Assembly (NCBI RefSeq): GCF_000981385.1
Contig: NZ_LATZ01000128.1
Coordinates: 1-64,000 of the forward strand
Source: Bacillus sp. SA1-12
GTDB lineage: Bacteria > Bacillota > Bacilli > Bacillales > Bacillaceae
Length of the DNA: 64,000 bases
Direction of reading: 5' to 3'
Shown: positions 33,597-42,030 of the stretch, in pieces
Position numbering within the stretch: the first letter of the stretch is position 1
Layout of the letters: the number at the start of each line of letters is the position of its first letter
The notes under the pieces: model-generated
Seen by the model: the letters and a program-made list of their open reading frames with translations, nothing else
What the model was told of the DNA's origin: nothing
Database searches by the model: none
Program-made: the position numbers and the translations under genes

Positions 33597-34967
33597 GTGA
33601 TCATCATAAACGAGATAATTGGTGATCGTATTCCACCACAAAATATAGAAGCCGAACAGGCAGTGTTAGGTGCGATCTTTTTACAGCCTGCATCGTTAAC
33701 ACTGGCATCAGAGCTTTTAATTCCTGATGATTTTTATCGGGCTTCACATCAAAGAATTTATAATGCGATGCTTGAATTGTCCGATAAAGGTGAGCCAGTC
33801 GATCTAGTAACCGTAACTTCTGAGCTGGCAGATGCAAATCTTTTAGAAGAGGTAGGCGGAGTTTCTTACTTAAGTGATTTAGCGAACTCAGTTCCTACTG
33901 CAGCAAATATTGAATATTATGCAAAAATTGTCGAAGAAAAATCGATTTTACGACGCTTAATCCGCACTGCAACAACGATTGCACAAGATGGCTATAGTCG
34001 TGAAGATGAGGTTGAAGTGCTCCTCAATGAAGCCGAAAAAACCATCATGGAGGTTGCTCAACGGAAAAACGCAGGGGCGTTCCAGAACATAAAAGATGTT
34101 CTTGTCCAAACATACGATAATATTGAATTGCTCCATGACCGAAAAGGAGACATAACTGGAATCCCAACAGGCTTTACAGAGCTAGACAAAATGACTGCGG
34201 GCTTCCAGCGAAACGACTTGATTATCGTTGCGGCCCGTCCATCAGTTGGTAAAACAGCATTTGCCTTAAACATTGCACAAAACGTAGCAACCAAAACTGA
34301 TGAAAATGTAGCAATCTTTAGTCTGGAGATGGGGGCAGACCAGCTTGTTATGAGGATGCTTTGTGCGGAAGGAAATATTGATGCACAAAGGCTGAGAACA
34401 GGTTCATTGACTCCTGAAGATTGGGGCAAGCTGACGATGGCAATGGGAAGTCTGTCAAACTCAGGAATTTATATCGATGACACACCAGGTATTCGTGTTA
34501 GTGAAATTCGGGCAAAATGCCGAAGATTAAAGCAAGAAAGCGGATTAGGAATGGTCTTGATCGATTACCTTCAGCTTATCCAAGGAAGCGGACGAACCGA
34601 TAACCGTCAGCAAGAGGTATCAGAGATCTCCCGTACGCTTAAGGAATTAGCCCGTGAATTGAAGGTGCCTGTCATCGCGTTATCACAGCTGTCACGTGGT
34701 GTTGAGCAGCGGCAAGATAAGCGTCCAATGATGTCAGATATCCGTGAATCTGGAAGTATTGAGCAGGATGCAGATATCGTTGCCTTCTTATATCGTGATG
34801 ATTATTATGATAAAGAATCAGAGAATAAAAACATCATCGAAATCATTATTGCTAAACAGCGTAATGGTCCTGTTGGGACTGTATCATTAGCATTTGTTAA
34901 AGAATATAATAAATTCGTCAATTTGGAACGGCGTTTTGATGATTCCGGTGTTCCACAAGGTGCTTAA
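33597..34967 (+). CDS. dnaB: Replicative DNA helicase DnaB (DnaC in Bacillus subtilis naming)
   Basis: This hexameric helicase unwinds the replication fork and is loaded at oriC by DnaA. The protein has 456 residues. The N-terminal domain shows RIPPQNIEAEQAVLGAIFL. The RecA-like domain shows Walker A ARPSVGKTAFALN, SLEMGADQLVMRML, and the Walker B region LIDYLQLIQGSG. RESGSIEQDADIVAFLYRDD is conserved. The start is unusual: the only standard codon is GTG 33597, just 2 nt after AAAGGA. An ATA at 33606 sits where an ATG would be ideal. Confidence 0.96.
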   Translation: MIIINEIIGDRIPPQNIEAEQAVLGAIFLQPASLTLASELLIPDDFYRASHQRIYNAMLELSDKGEPVDLVTVTSELADANLLEEVGGVSYLSDLANSVPTAANIEYYAKIVEEKSILRRLIRTATTIAQDGYSREDEVEVLLNEAEKTIMEVAQRKNAGAFQNIKDVLVQTYDNIELLHDRKGDITGIPTGFTELDKMTAGFQRNDLIIVAARPSVGKTAFALNIAQNVATKTDENVAIFSLEMGADQLVMRMLCAEGNIDAQRLRTGSLTPEDWGKLTMAMGSLSNSGIYIDDTPGIRVSEIRAKCRRLKQESGLGMVLIDYLQLIQGSGRTDNRQQEVSEISRTLKELARELKVPVIALSQLSRGVEQRQDKRPMMSDIRESGSIEQDADIVAFLYRDDYYDKESENKNIIEIIIAKQRNGPVGTVSLAFVKEYNKFVNLERRFDDSGVPQGA

Positions 34968-35111
34968 GGAGTTCGCTGATGCGTTCTTCTTTTTTTATTT
35001 TAAAGAGAGTGATCCTTTTATATTAGGATAAAATAATATCGGATGTGGTTTTTTAATTAAGAAAGGTAAAGAAGGATAACGTTTTTATTTTTAGGAATAA
35101 CAATGAATTTA

Positions 35112-35146
35112 CGAACGAATAATCCATTTTTATTTATAAATGTTCG
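35112..35146 (+). promoter_or_regulatory. Putative PurR boxes upstream of purA
   Basis: ACGAACGAATAA and, inverted, AATGTTCGTA carry the CGAAC cores of two PurR boxes (35112-35116 and 35142-35146) with 25 nt between cores. They lie immediately upstream of the purA -35. Paired inverted PurR boxes control pur genes in Bacillus subtilis, so repression under low PRPP is expected. Spacing is 2-3 nt longer than I recall for the consensus. Confidence 0.6.
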
Positions 35147-35154
35147 TACTTTCA

Positions 35155-35183
35155 TTGACTTTCCTATTCCTCACTGATAAAAT
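35155..35183 (+). promoter_or_regulatory. purA promoter (SigA type)
   Basis: TTGACT (35155-35160) and TAAAAT (35178-35183) are separated by 17 nt. Transcription would start about 30 nt before the purA ribosome site. Confidence 0.75.
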
Positions 35184-35223
35184 AAACATGTTTGAATAGT
35201 GCGAAATTACGGAGGTGCACGGA

Positions 35224-36510
35224 ATGTCTTCAGTAGTAGTTGTAGGAACTCAATGGGGAGATGAAGGGAAAGGAAAGATCACTGATTTCCTTTCTGAAAA
35301 TGCAGAGGTTATTGCTCGTTATCAAGGTGGAAACAACGCAGGTCATACAATTAAATTTGATGGAGAGACATATAAGCTTCACTTAATTCCATCTGGTATT
35401 TTTTATAAAGATAAAATTTGTGTGATTGGTAACGGAATGGTTGTTGACCCTAAAGCACTTGTAAAAGAACTTGCTTATTTACATGAGCGCGGCATTACAA
35501 CAGATAATTTACGAATCAGTAATCGAGCGCATGTCATTTTACCTTATCATCTAAAATTAGACGAGGTAGAAGAGGAACGTAAAGGCGCAAATAAAATAGG
35601 AACAACGAAAAAAGGAATTGGACCGGCTTATATGGATAAAGCAGCACGCGTAGGCATTCGAATCGCTGATTTGCTGGAAAGAGATACTTTTGAAGAGAAG
35701 CTAGTTCGTGCATTACAGGAAAAGAACCGTCTTCTAGAGAAATTTTATGAAGTGGAAGGCTTTACTGTAGAAGAAATTTTAGATGAATATTATGAATACG
35801 GCCAACAATTTAAGCAATATGTTGTTGATACATCAGTTGTTCTTAACGATGCATTAGATGAGGGACGCCGCGTTTTATTTGAAGGCGCACAAGGAGTTAT
35901 GCTTGATATTGACCAAGGTACATATCCGTTTGTAACATCATCAAATCCTGTTGCAGGAGGAGTTACAATTGGCTCAGGCGTTGGACCAACTAAGATTAAT
36001 CACGTTGTTGGAGTATCCAAAGCATACACAACTCGTGTAGGTGATGGTCCATTCCCTACAGAATTAAATAATGAAATCGGCAATCAAATTCGTGAGGTAG
36101 GCCGTGAATATGGGACAACAACAGGACGCCCTCGCCGTGTAGGCTGGTTTGATAGTGTTGTTGTTCGCCATGCAAGAAGAGTAAGCGGATTGACAGATCT
36201 ATCTCTTAACTCTATTGATGTATTAACAGGCATCGAAACATTAAAAATCTGCGTTGCATACAAATACAGAGGAGAAACCATCAGCGAGTATCCAGCAAGC
36301 CTTCAAGTACTTGCTGAATGTGAACCTGTATATGAGGAACTTCCAGGCTGGACAGAAGACATAACAAACGTACGTACGTTAAGTGAACTTCCAGAAAATG
36401 CTAGACATTATATTGAGCGTGTTTCACAGCTTACTGGAATTCCTTTATCGATCTTCTCTGTAGGACCAGACAGATCACAAACAAATGTTATCCGCAGTGT
36501 ATACAGCTAA
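35224..36510 (+). CDS. purA: Adenylosuccinate synthetase
   Basis: This enzyme converts IMP and aspartate, using GTP, to adenylosuccinate in AMP synthesis. It has 428 residues from the ATG at 35224 (MSSVVVVGTQWGDEGKGKI), preceded by GGAGGTG; an ATG three codons earlier overlaps that site. The GTP-binding loop is WGDEGKGKITDFL. The conserved GNNAGHTI and the GPTKINHVVGVSKAYTTRVG region are present. It is a single gene with a PurR-type control region and its own terminator. Confidence 0.98.
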   Translation: MSSVVVVGTQWGDEGKGKITDFLSENAEVIARYQGGNNAGHTIKFDGETYKLHLIPSGIFYKDKICVIGNGMVVDPKALVKELAYLHERGITTDNLRISNRAHVILPYHLKLDEVEEERKGANKIGTTKKGIGPAYMDKAARVGIRIADLLERDTFEEKLVRALQEKNRLLEKFYEVEGFTVEEILDEYYEYGQQFKQYVVDTSVVLNDALDEGRRVLFEGAQGVMLDIDQGTYPFVTSSNPVAGGVTIGSGVGPTKINHVVGVSKAYTTRVGDGPFPTELNNEIGNQIREVGREYGTTTGRPRRVGWFDSVVVRHARRVSGLTDLSLNSIDVLTGIETLKICVAYKYRGETISEYPASLQVLAECEPVYEELPGWTEDITNVRTLSELPENARHYIERVSQLTGIPLSIFSVGPDRSQTNVIRSVYS

Positions 36511-36518
36511 TCACTTTT

Positions 36519-36550
36519 AGGGAATCGGACGGCGATCCGGTTCCCTTTTT
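36519..36550 (+). terminator. Terminator of purA
   Basis: GGGAATCGGA and TCCGGTTCCC form a 10-bp stem with one G-T pair and a 6-nt loop; five T follow. Confidence 0.9.
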
Positions 36551-36592
36551 AAATGCCTTTTTAAAAAGAATAAATTTTTTTTGAAAAAAGTG

Positions 36593-36622
36593 TTGTTTTA
36601 TAATGAATGTATATGATATTAT
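36593..36622 (+). promoter_or_regulatory. Candidate promoter for the tRNA cluster
   Basis: TTGTTT (36593-36598) and TATTAT (36617-36622) are 18 nt apart, upstream of the tRNA cluster. The hexamers are moderate matches only. Confidence 0.4.
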
Positions 36623-36674
36623 AGAAAACGTCCTGTTAAAAGGTAAACAAAGTTTGAAACGAAAAGCAATTGGT

Positions 36675-36728
36675 AACAAAATAGTACTGCTCAATTAAAA
36701 ATGAGCCATTAGCTCAGTTGGTAGAGCA
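36675..36728 (+). repeat. Duplicated leader plus 26-nt 5' fragment of tRNA-Lys
   Basis: This segment repeats 36824-36877 at an offset of 149 nt: AACAAAATAGTACT, a short AT stretch, then GAGCCATTAGCTCAGTTGGT and AGAGCA, identical to the first 26 nt of tRNA-Lys (36703-36728). The tRNA homology then stops abruptly. The insert of about 95 nt up to the real tRNA has no recognisable content. Confidence 0.8.
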
Positions 36729-36851
36729 CGATCGAATAAGCTGCGAAGCATTAACATCAGCGGACAAATCGAGCTGCATCTTGAATAGCTTCCTGAGATT
36801 TGGGCGTCAATAACAAACAGTAAAACAAAATAGTACTACTCATTTAAAAAT

Positions 36852-36927
36852 GAGCCATTAGCTCAGTTGGTAGAGCATCTGACTTTTAATCAGAGGGTCG
36901 AAGGTTCGAGTCCTTCATGGCTCACCA
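36852..36927 (+). tRNA. tRNA-Lys (anticodon UUU)
   Basis: A full cloverleaf is visible: acceptor GAGCCAT / ATGGCTC, D-arm GCTCAGTTGGTAGAGC, anticodon arm CTGACTTTTAATCAG, and T-arm GAAGGTTCGAGTCCTTC. Discriminator A and an encoded CCA follow. Confidence 0.97.
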
Positions 36928-36948
36928 TTTATTTTTTTGTGTTGCAAT

Positions 36949-37020
36949 GGCCCGTTGGTCAAGCGGTTAAGACACCGCCCTTTCACGGCGGTAACACGGG
37001 TTCGAATCCCGTACGGGTCA
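36949..37020 (+). tRNA. tRNA-Glu (anticodon UUC)
   Basis: Acceptor GGCCCGT pairs with ACGGGTC. The anticodon arm is CCGCCCTTTCACGGCGG and the T-arm is CGGGTTCGAATCCCG. CCA is not encoded. Confidence 0.96.
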
Positions 37021-37049
37021 CTTGATTTAGCTTTATAGATTTTCCTTTT

Positions 37050-37126
37050 GGTCCGGTAGTTCAGTTGGTTAGAATGCCTGCCTGTCACGCAGGAGGTCGC
37101 GGGTTCGAGTCCCGTCCGGACCGCCA
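37050..37126 (+). tRNA. tRNA-Asp (anticodon GUC)
   Basis: Acceptor GGTCCGG pairs with CCGGACC. The anticodon arm is CCTGCCTGTCACGCAGG and the T-arm is CGGGTTCGAGTCCCG. CCA is encoded. Confidence 0.96.
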
Positions 37127-37248
37127 TTACATATTTTTTAAGCTCCTTCTGTTTCAAGAGGGCGATGAGCTTTATTTAATAAGTGTTAAGCAATATATAA
37201 GTTATTGATCCAAAAACATCATTAAAAGTTAAACTACATACTAATCAT

Positions 37249-37321
37249 GGCTCGGTAGCTCAGTCGGTAGAGCAATGGACTGAAAATCCATGTGTCGGCG
37301 GTTCGATTCCGTCCCGAGCCA
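37249..37321 (+). tRNA. tRNA-Phe (anticodon GAA)
   Basis: Acceptor GGCTCGG pairs with CCGAGCC. The anticodon arm is TGGACTGAAAATCCA and the T-arm contains GGTTCGATTCC. CCA is not encoded. It ends the tRNA cluster. Confidence 0.96.
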
Positions 37322-37323
37322 CT

Positions 37324-37361
37324 TAAAAAGCATGATCCGAAAGGATTCATGCTTTTTTTCT
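37324..37361 (+). terminator. Terminator of the tRNA cluster
   Basis: AGCATGA-TCC pairs with GGATTCATGCT around GAAA with one bulge, followed by seven T. Confidence 0.88.
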
Positions 37362-37608
37362 GTTTATGCAGAAGAAACCTATTTTGATAATATTCCCCTC
37401 TAAAATCAACAATATATGACAGGTTTAACCAAAATCTGTATGTATTTATACAATCCTATTACAATTTATCGATATTTAAAGAAGTTGCTAGATTCTATGT
37501 TAAATTAGTAGGGTGTAGAATAACGGGGATTTTGTCGACTTAGATCAATATCCCTATGTAAGAGGCTTCCTGAGTTTCTTGTACTAATTATTTAGGAGGA
37601 AAAATTCA

Positions 37609-39057
37609 GTGTGTAAGCGTTTTAATAATTTAATAGAAAAGAATATTCAAGGGAAATACTCCTTTTTTAAAAAGTTAACACTGCTTGCGGCTTTAACAGC
37701 TTCCTTTACATTAGGAGGAGTTAGTGCTTCTGCAGAATCATCCTTATCAACGGTCCACCATGTGTACATAGGTGATCAATATATAGGTACAGTTGATAAT
37801 GAAGAGCTGATCGATCAGGTATCAGCCGCAAAAATAGAAAAGCAAAAATCAAGCTACTCAGATTTACCTTTAACTGTTGAAGATATGGAGATCATTCCAG
37901 AAGAAATGTTCCATCCTATTTTTAATAATGATGAGGCTTTATCAAAGCTTGATCAGGAGCTTGATGTTGTTGTTGAGGCAACTGAATTAATAATCGACGG
38001 TAAAGCAGTTGCTAGTTTTAAAACTAAAGAGGATGCAGAAGCAGCTTTAAAGGCATATAAGCTTCAATACGTATCTGAATCCGCTTTGAAGGACATGGAA
38101 GCTCGCAAAGCTATTGATCATCCTTTAGCAACATTAAAGGAAGGACAGTCTCGTTTATTAGACGTGACTTTTTCTAAAAAGGTTTCACTAGAATCAAAAA
38201 AAGTTTCACCAGACAAGGTCATTAGTATTGACCAAGGGGTTAATCTATTAAAAAGGGGAACATTAGAGGAATCAAAGTATATTGTCCATGCTCAAGATGT
38301 TTTAAGTGAGATTGCATCTAATCATCAATTATCTCTGGAGCAATTACTAGATTTAAATCCTGGCCTCGGAGAGGACTCATTAATAAACCCTGGTGATGAA
38401 CTGAATGTTACGGTTTTAAAGCCATTTGTTAAAGTGAATATACAGCAGGAAATGCTCATAAAAGAAAGCATTCCGTTTGAAACAGAGATTAAAGAGGATT
38501 CTTCACTGCCCAAAGGCGAAGAAAAAACGCTTCAAGAGGGTTACGCTGGTGAGAGCCTTGTAAACTATGTCGCCCAGCTTGAAAACGGCTCTGAAACTAA
38601 GCGTGAAGAATTAAAAGAAGAGATCATTAAAGAACCAGTTAAAGAGATTATCGTTAAAGGGACGAAGGTTATCCCCTCTAGAGGAACAGGAAATTTAGCG
38701 TGGCCGGCAGTAGGAGGTTACATTTCCAGCGAACTCGGACAGCGATGGGGCAAGCTTCATAAAGGAATTGATATTGCCAGACCAAGTGAACGAACAATTA
38801 AAGCTGCTGATAACGGTACAGTAGTTTCAGCAGGTTATAATGGCGGCTACGGTAATAAAGTAGTGATTAACCATAATAACGGCTTAAAAACTGTTTATGC
38901 ACATTTGGACTCCATTTCCGTATCTGTAGGACAGGTGGTATCCCAAGGTCAAAAACTCGGAATTATGGGTTCGACAGGAAATTCAACAGGGTTACACCTG
39001 CATTTTGAAGTTTATGATAATGGAAGTTTAAAAAATCCAAGAGATTATTTACAATAA
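37609..39057 (+). CDS. Secreted M23 family peptidase with LysM and G5 domains
   Basis: This 482-residue cell-wall endopeptidase starts at a GTG 9 nt after AGGAGG. The signal sequence is KKLTLLAALTASFTLGGVSA followed by SAES. A LysM domain lies near residues 220-270 (YIVHAQDVLSEIASNH). A G5 domain follows (VNIQQEMLIKESIPFETEI). The C-terminal zinc peptidase shows HKGIDIARPS and GLHLHFEVYDN, the H-x3-D and H-x-H ligands. It would cleave peptidoglycan cross-links outside the cell. The next genes encode WalRK, which controls such hydrolases, so co-regulation is plausible. Confidence 0.92.
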   Translation: MCKRFNNLIEKNIQGKYSFFKKLTLLAALTASFTLGGVSASAESSLSTVHHVYIGDQYIGTVDNEELIDQVSAAKIEKQKSSYSDLPLTVEDMEIIPEEMFHPIFNNDEALSKLDQELDVVVEATELIIDGKAVASFKTKEDAEAALKAYKLQYVSESALKDMEARKAIDHPLATLKEGQSRLLDVTFSKKVSLESKKVSPDKVISIDQGVNLLKRGTLEESKYIVHAQDVLSEIASNHQLSLEQLLDLNPGLGEDSLINPGDELNVTVLKPFVKVNIQQEMLIKESIPFETEIKEDSSLPKGEEKTLQEGYAGESLVNYVAQLENGSETKREELKEEIIKEPVKEIIVKGTKVIPSRGTGNLAWPAVGGYISSELGQRWGKLHKGIDIARPSERTIKAADNGTVVSAGYNGGYGNKVVINHNNGLKTVYAHLDSISVSVGQVVSQGQKLGIMGSTGNSTGLHLHFEVYDNGSLKNPRDYLQ

Positions 39058-39070
39058 GATTGCTTACTAA

Positions 39071-39105
39071 GGGTCTGACACTAACTATTGTGTCAGGCCT
39101 TTTTG
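39071..39105 (+). terminator. Terminator of the M23 peptidase gene
   Basis: GGTCTGACAC and GTGTCAGGCC form a 10-bp stem with one G-T pair, followed by five T. Confidence 0.88.
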
Positions 39106-39144
39106 TTGTATAGTATAGTAAAAATCTTTTGCTGTGGGATAATG

Positions 39145-39266
39145 GCTTCGGTATTCATCTCCAGCGCCTAGACCCTCAAGTTAAACTCTAAGGAATTGAA
39201 GAAAAGAACATCTTCTATTCCTTAGAGTCTGATGCTTTTCGAAGCTGTTCAAGGCGCTTCTACTTT
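39145..39266 (+). repeat. Dispersed repeat, copy B
   Basis: Blocks in order: CCAGCGCCTAGACCCTC, GGAATTGAAGAAAAGAACAT, CTTCTATTCC, GATGCTTTTCGAAGCTGTTC, AAGGCGCTTCTACTTT. The order matches copies A (inverted), C and D. It occupies most of the 360-nt gap before walR; the rest (39267-39467) holds the walR leader without a clear promoter. Confidence 0.78.
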
Positions 39267-39467
39267 AGTTATTTCCTACCACATGAAAATAGTTCATTTG
39301 AACGTATTTATTTATAATAAAACATTTTATCTTGAATTTTGTTTGATCCTAAAATTAGAATTAATAACTCTCTATTTATTGGTAATCATGTAAAAAAGGT
39401 GAATCTCATCTTTGAAAATGTTACATTAAATAATAGGGTTTATACGTAAATAAAAGGGGCGAGAGCT

Positions 39468-40175
39468 TTGGAGAAGAAGATTTTAGTTGTGGATGATGAA
39501 AAACCAATTGCTGATATATTACAGTTTAATTTAAAAAAAGAAGGATATACCGTTTATTGTGCCTATGATGGAAATCAGGCTTTAGAAATGGTCGAGGAAA
39601 TTACTCCTGACCTGATTTTATTAGATATTATGCTTCCAAATCGTGATGGTATGGAGGTGTGCAGAGAGGTTCGAAAGAAATATGACATGCCAATCATTAT
39701 GCTGACAGCAAAGGATTCTGAAATCGATAAGGTTCTGGGCCTTGAGCTTGGAGCGGATGATTATGTTACGAAGCCGTTTAGCACAAGGGAACTGCTAGCC
39801 CGCGTGAAAGCAAACTTGCGCCGTCAGCAAACAATTGATAATAATGAGCCAAAAGCAGCAACAAATGAAATAAAGATTGGTTCACTTGTGATTCATCCAG
39901 ATGCATATGTGGTGTCTAAGCGTGGAGAGACCATTGAATTAACCCATCGTGAATTTGAGCTTCTTCACTATTTAGCACAGCATATTGGACAAGTTATGAC
40001 GCGGGAGCATTTGCTGCAAACCGTATGGGGTTATGATTATTTCGGAGATGTCCGAACAGTAGATGTAACAGTAAGACGATTAAGAGAAAAAATAGAAGAT
40101 AATCCAAGTCATCCAACATGGATCGTAACAAGACGCGGTGTTGGATATTATTTAAGGAACTCCGAACAGGAGTAA
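39468..40175 (+). CDS. walR: Response regulator WalR
   Basis: WalR is the essential OmpR-type regulator of cell-wall metabolism. It has 235 residues from a TTG behind AAAGGGG. The receiver domain has the phosphorylation site D53 in LILLDIMLPNRDGMEV and K in DDYVTKPFSTRELLARVK. The C-terminal winged helix shows ELTHREFELLHYLAQHIGQV, RTVDVTVRRLREKIE and RRGVGYYL. It is followed by walK 4 nt later. Confidence 0.97.
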   Translation: MEKKILVVDDEKPIADILQFNLKKEGYTVYCAYDGNQALEMVEEITPDLILLDIMLPNRDGMEVCREVRKKYDMPIIMLTAKDSEIDKVLGLELGADDYVTKPFSTRELLARVKANLRRQQTIDNNEPKAATNEIKIGSLVIHPDAYVVSKRGETIELTHREFELLHYLAQHIGQVMTREHLLQTVWGYDYFGDVRTVDVTVRRLREKIEDNPSHPTWIVTRRGVGYYLRNSEQE

Positions 40176-40179
40176 TGAG

Positions 40180-42030
40180 ATGAAAAAGGTTAGTTTTTTC
40201 CGTTCAATCCATTTTAAGTTTGTTATGGTTTACGTGCTTCTCATTATGCTTGCGATGCAAATCATTGGCATTTATTTTGTTAAAGAGCTGGAGACGTCCT
40301 TAAAAGAAAATTTTAATGCATCGTTATCAAAACGTGCCAGCTTGCTTGTTTATAATATTGCAGAAGAAATGTCACCACGTGACCCAAAAGAAAATGAGGA
40401 TGATGATGGCAATACAGCTTCAAATGAAATAACGTCGATTATTAAGGACTTTGAGACTGATGAAATTCTTGAAGTCCGTGTCATTGATTCCAATAAAACC
40501 GTTATTGCAACCTCAAGCATCGACCAAGACATTGTTGGTAAAAAAACAACCGAGGCAATGGTCCTGCGAACGTTAGTTGGTCTGGAGGATAGTAATAATA
40601 ATTATTTCATCCATCAAGAAACTGGTGACCGTGTAATGGTGATGACCCAGCCAATAAAAGAAAACAACTTCAGTGATAAAACTGTTGGTGCCGTTTATAT
40701 TGTAGCTTCAATGGAAGAAGTATTTTCTCAAATGCAAATTATTAATAGAATTTTTGCTACTGGTACAGGATTATCATTATGTATAACAGCTGCACTTGGT
40801 ATTTTCCTTGCAAGGACCATTACAAGACCAATGTCAGATATGAGAAAGCAAGCAATTGAACTAGCAAAAGGAAACTATTCCCGTAAGGTAAAAGTGTATG
40901 GAGAAGATGAAATCGGCCAATTAGCTGTGACCTTCAATTATTTAACAGAAAAACTTGAAGAAGCACAGGCAATGACTGAGGGAGAGAGAAAAAAGCTTGC
41001 ATCTGTTATTGCTCATATGACTGATGGAGTAATCGCAACCAACCGCAATGGAAAAGTTATTCTCATAAACAATCCTGCATTAGAGATGTTAAATGTTTCA
41101 CGTGGAACGTTAAAAGATGTGCATATTACTGATTTATTAGGAATTGAAGATGGCAATACCTTTGAAAGTCTTATTGATGAACAGGATTCGCTTGTTTTAG
41201 ATTTTAGCACAAATGAAGGTCCACTAATAATACGGGTAAGCTTCTCTGCCATTCAAAAGGAATCAGGTAAAATAGATGGGTTAATTGCTGTACTGTATGA
41301 TATTACAGAACAAGAGAAAATTGAACAGGAAAGAAGAGAATTTGTTGCGAATGTATCGCACGAATTGCGGACACCTTTAACAACGATGCGGAGTTATCTT
41401 GAAGCTTTAGCAGATGGTGCATGGAAGGATAATGAGATCGCGCCGCAGTTTTTAAACGTTACTCAGACCGAAACAGAACGAATGATTCGCTTAGTAAATG
41501 ACCTGTTGCAATTGTCAAAGCTTGATCGAACAGAATACAAGTTAAATAAGGATTTTATCAATTTCACTGATTTCTTTAATAAAATTATAGATCGGTTTGA
41601 AATGACGAAATTGGAGCATGTGTCATTTGTAAGGAATATTCCTAAAGATGCTCTTTATGTTGATATGGATACTGATAAAATTACACAGGTTTTGGATAAT
41701 ATCATTTCGAATGCGCTAAAGTATTCACCTGAAGGAGGAAAGGTAACCTTCAGCATTGATGTTTTGCCTGCGGAGATTCAAATACGTGTTCAGGATGAAG
41801 GAGTAGGGATTCCAAAAGGAAGTGTTAATAAGATCTTTGATCGATTTTATCGGGTAGATAAAGCGAGAACTCGCAAGCTAGGAGGCACTGGTTTAGGATT
41901 GGCCATTGCTAAGGAAATGATCCTTGCTCATGGCGGGGATATTTGGGCACAAAGCCAGGAAGGTAAAGGAACGACCGTATACTTTACGTTGCCGTATAAC
42001 CCGGAACAAGAGGATGAATGGGATGAATAA
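40180..42030 (+). CDS. walK: Sensor histidine kinase WalK
   Basis: WalK senses cell-wall status and phosphorylates WalR. It has 616 residues. Two membrane spans flank an extracellular domain of about 150 residues (FKFVMVYVLLIMLAMQIIGI and GTGLSLCITAALGIFLA). HAMP, PAS and HisKA domains follow; the phosphoacceptor is H394 in VANVSHELRTPLTTM. ATP-binding boxes read NIISNALKYSPEGG, VQDEGVGIPKGS and LGGTGLGLAIAKEMI. GGAG precedes the ATG. Confidence 0.97.
   Translation: MKKVSFFRSIHFKFVMVYVLLIMLAMQIIGIYFVKELETSLKENFNASLSKRASLLVYNIAEEMSPRDPKENEDDDGNTASNEITSIIKDFETDEILEVRVIDSNKTVIATSSIDQDIVGKKTTEAMVLRTLVGLEDSNNNYFIHQETGDRVMVMTQPIKENNFSDKTVGAVYIVASMEEVFSQMQIINRIFATGTGLSLCITAALGIFLARTITRPMSDMRKQAIELAKGNYSRKVKVYGEDEIGQLAVTFNYLTEKLEEAQAMTEGERKKLASVIAHMTDGVIATNRNGKVILINNPALEMLNVSRGTLKDVHITDLLGIEDGNTFESLIDEQDSLVLDFSTNEGPLIIRVSFSAIQKESGKIDGLIAVLYDITEQEKIEQERREFVANVSHELRTPLTTMRSYLEALADGAWKDNEIAPQFLNVTQTETERMIRLVNDLLQLSKLDRTEYKLNKDFINFTDFFNKIIDRFEMTKLEHVSFVRNIPKDALYVDMDTDKITQVLDNIISNALKYSPEGGKVTFSIDVLPAEIQIRVQDEGVGIPKGSVNKIFDRFYRVDKARTRKLGGTGLGLAIAKEMILAHGGDIWAQSQEGKGTTVYFTLPYNPEQEDEWDE

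Noticed and set aside
41924..42022. Extended start for walH inside walK
   Set aside because: The extra residues come from walK codons in another frame; the ATG at 42023 has a ribosome site and gives the usual membrane anchor.
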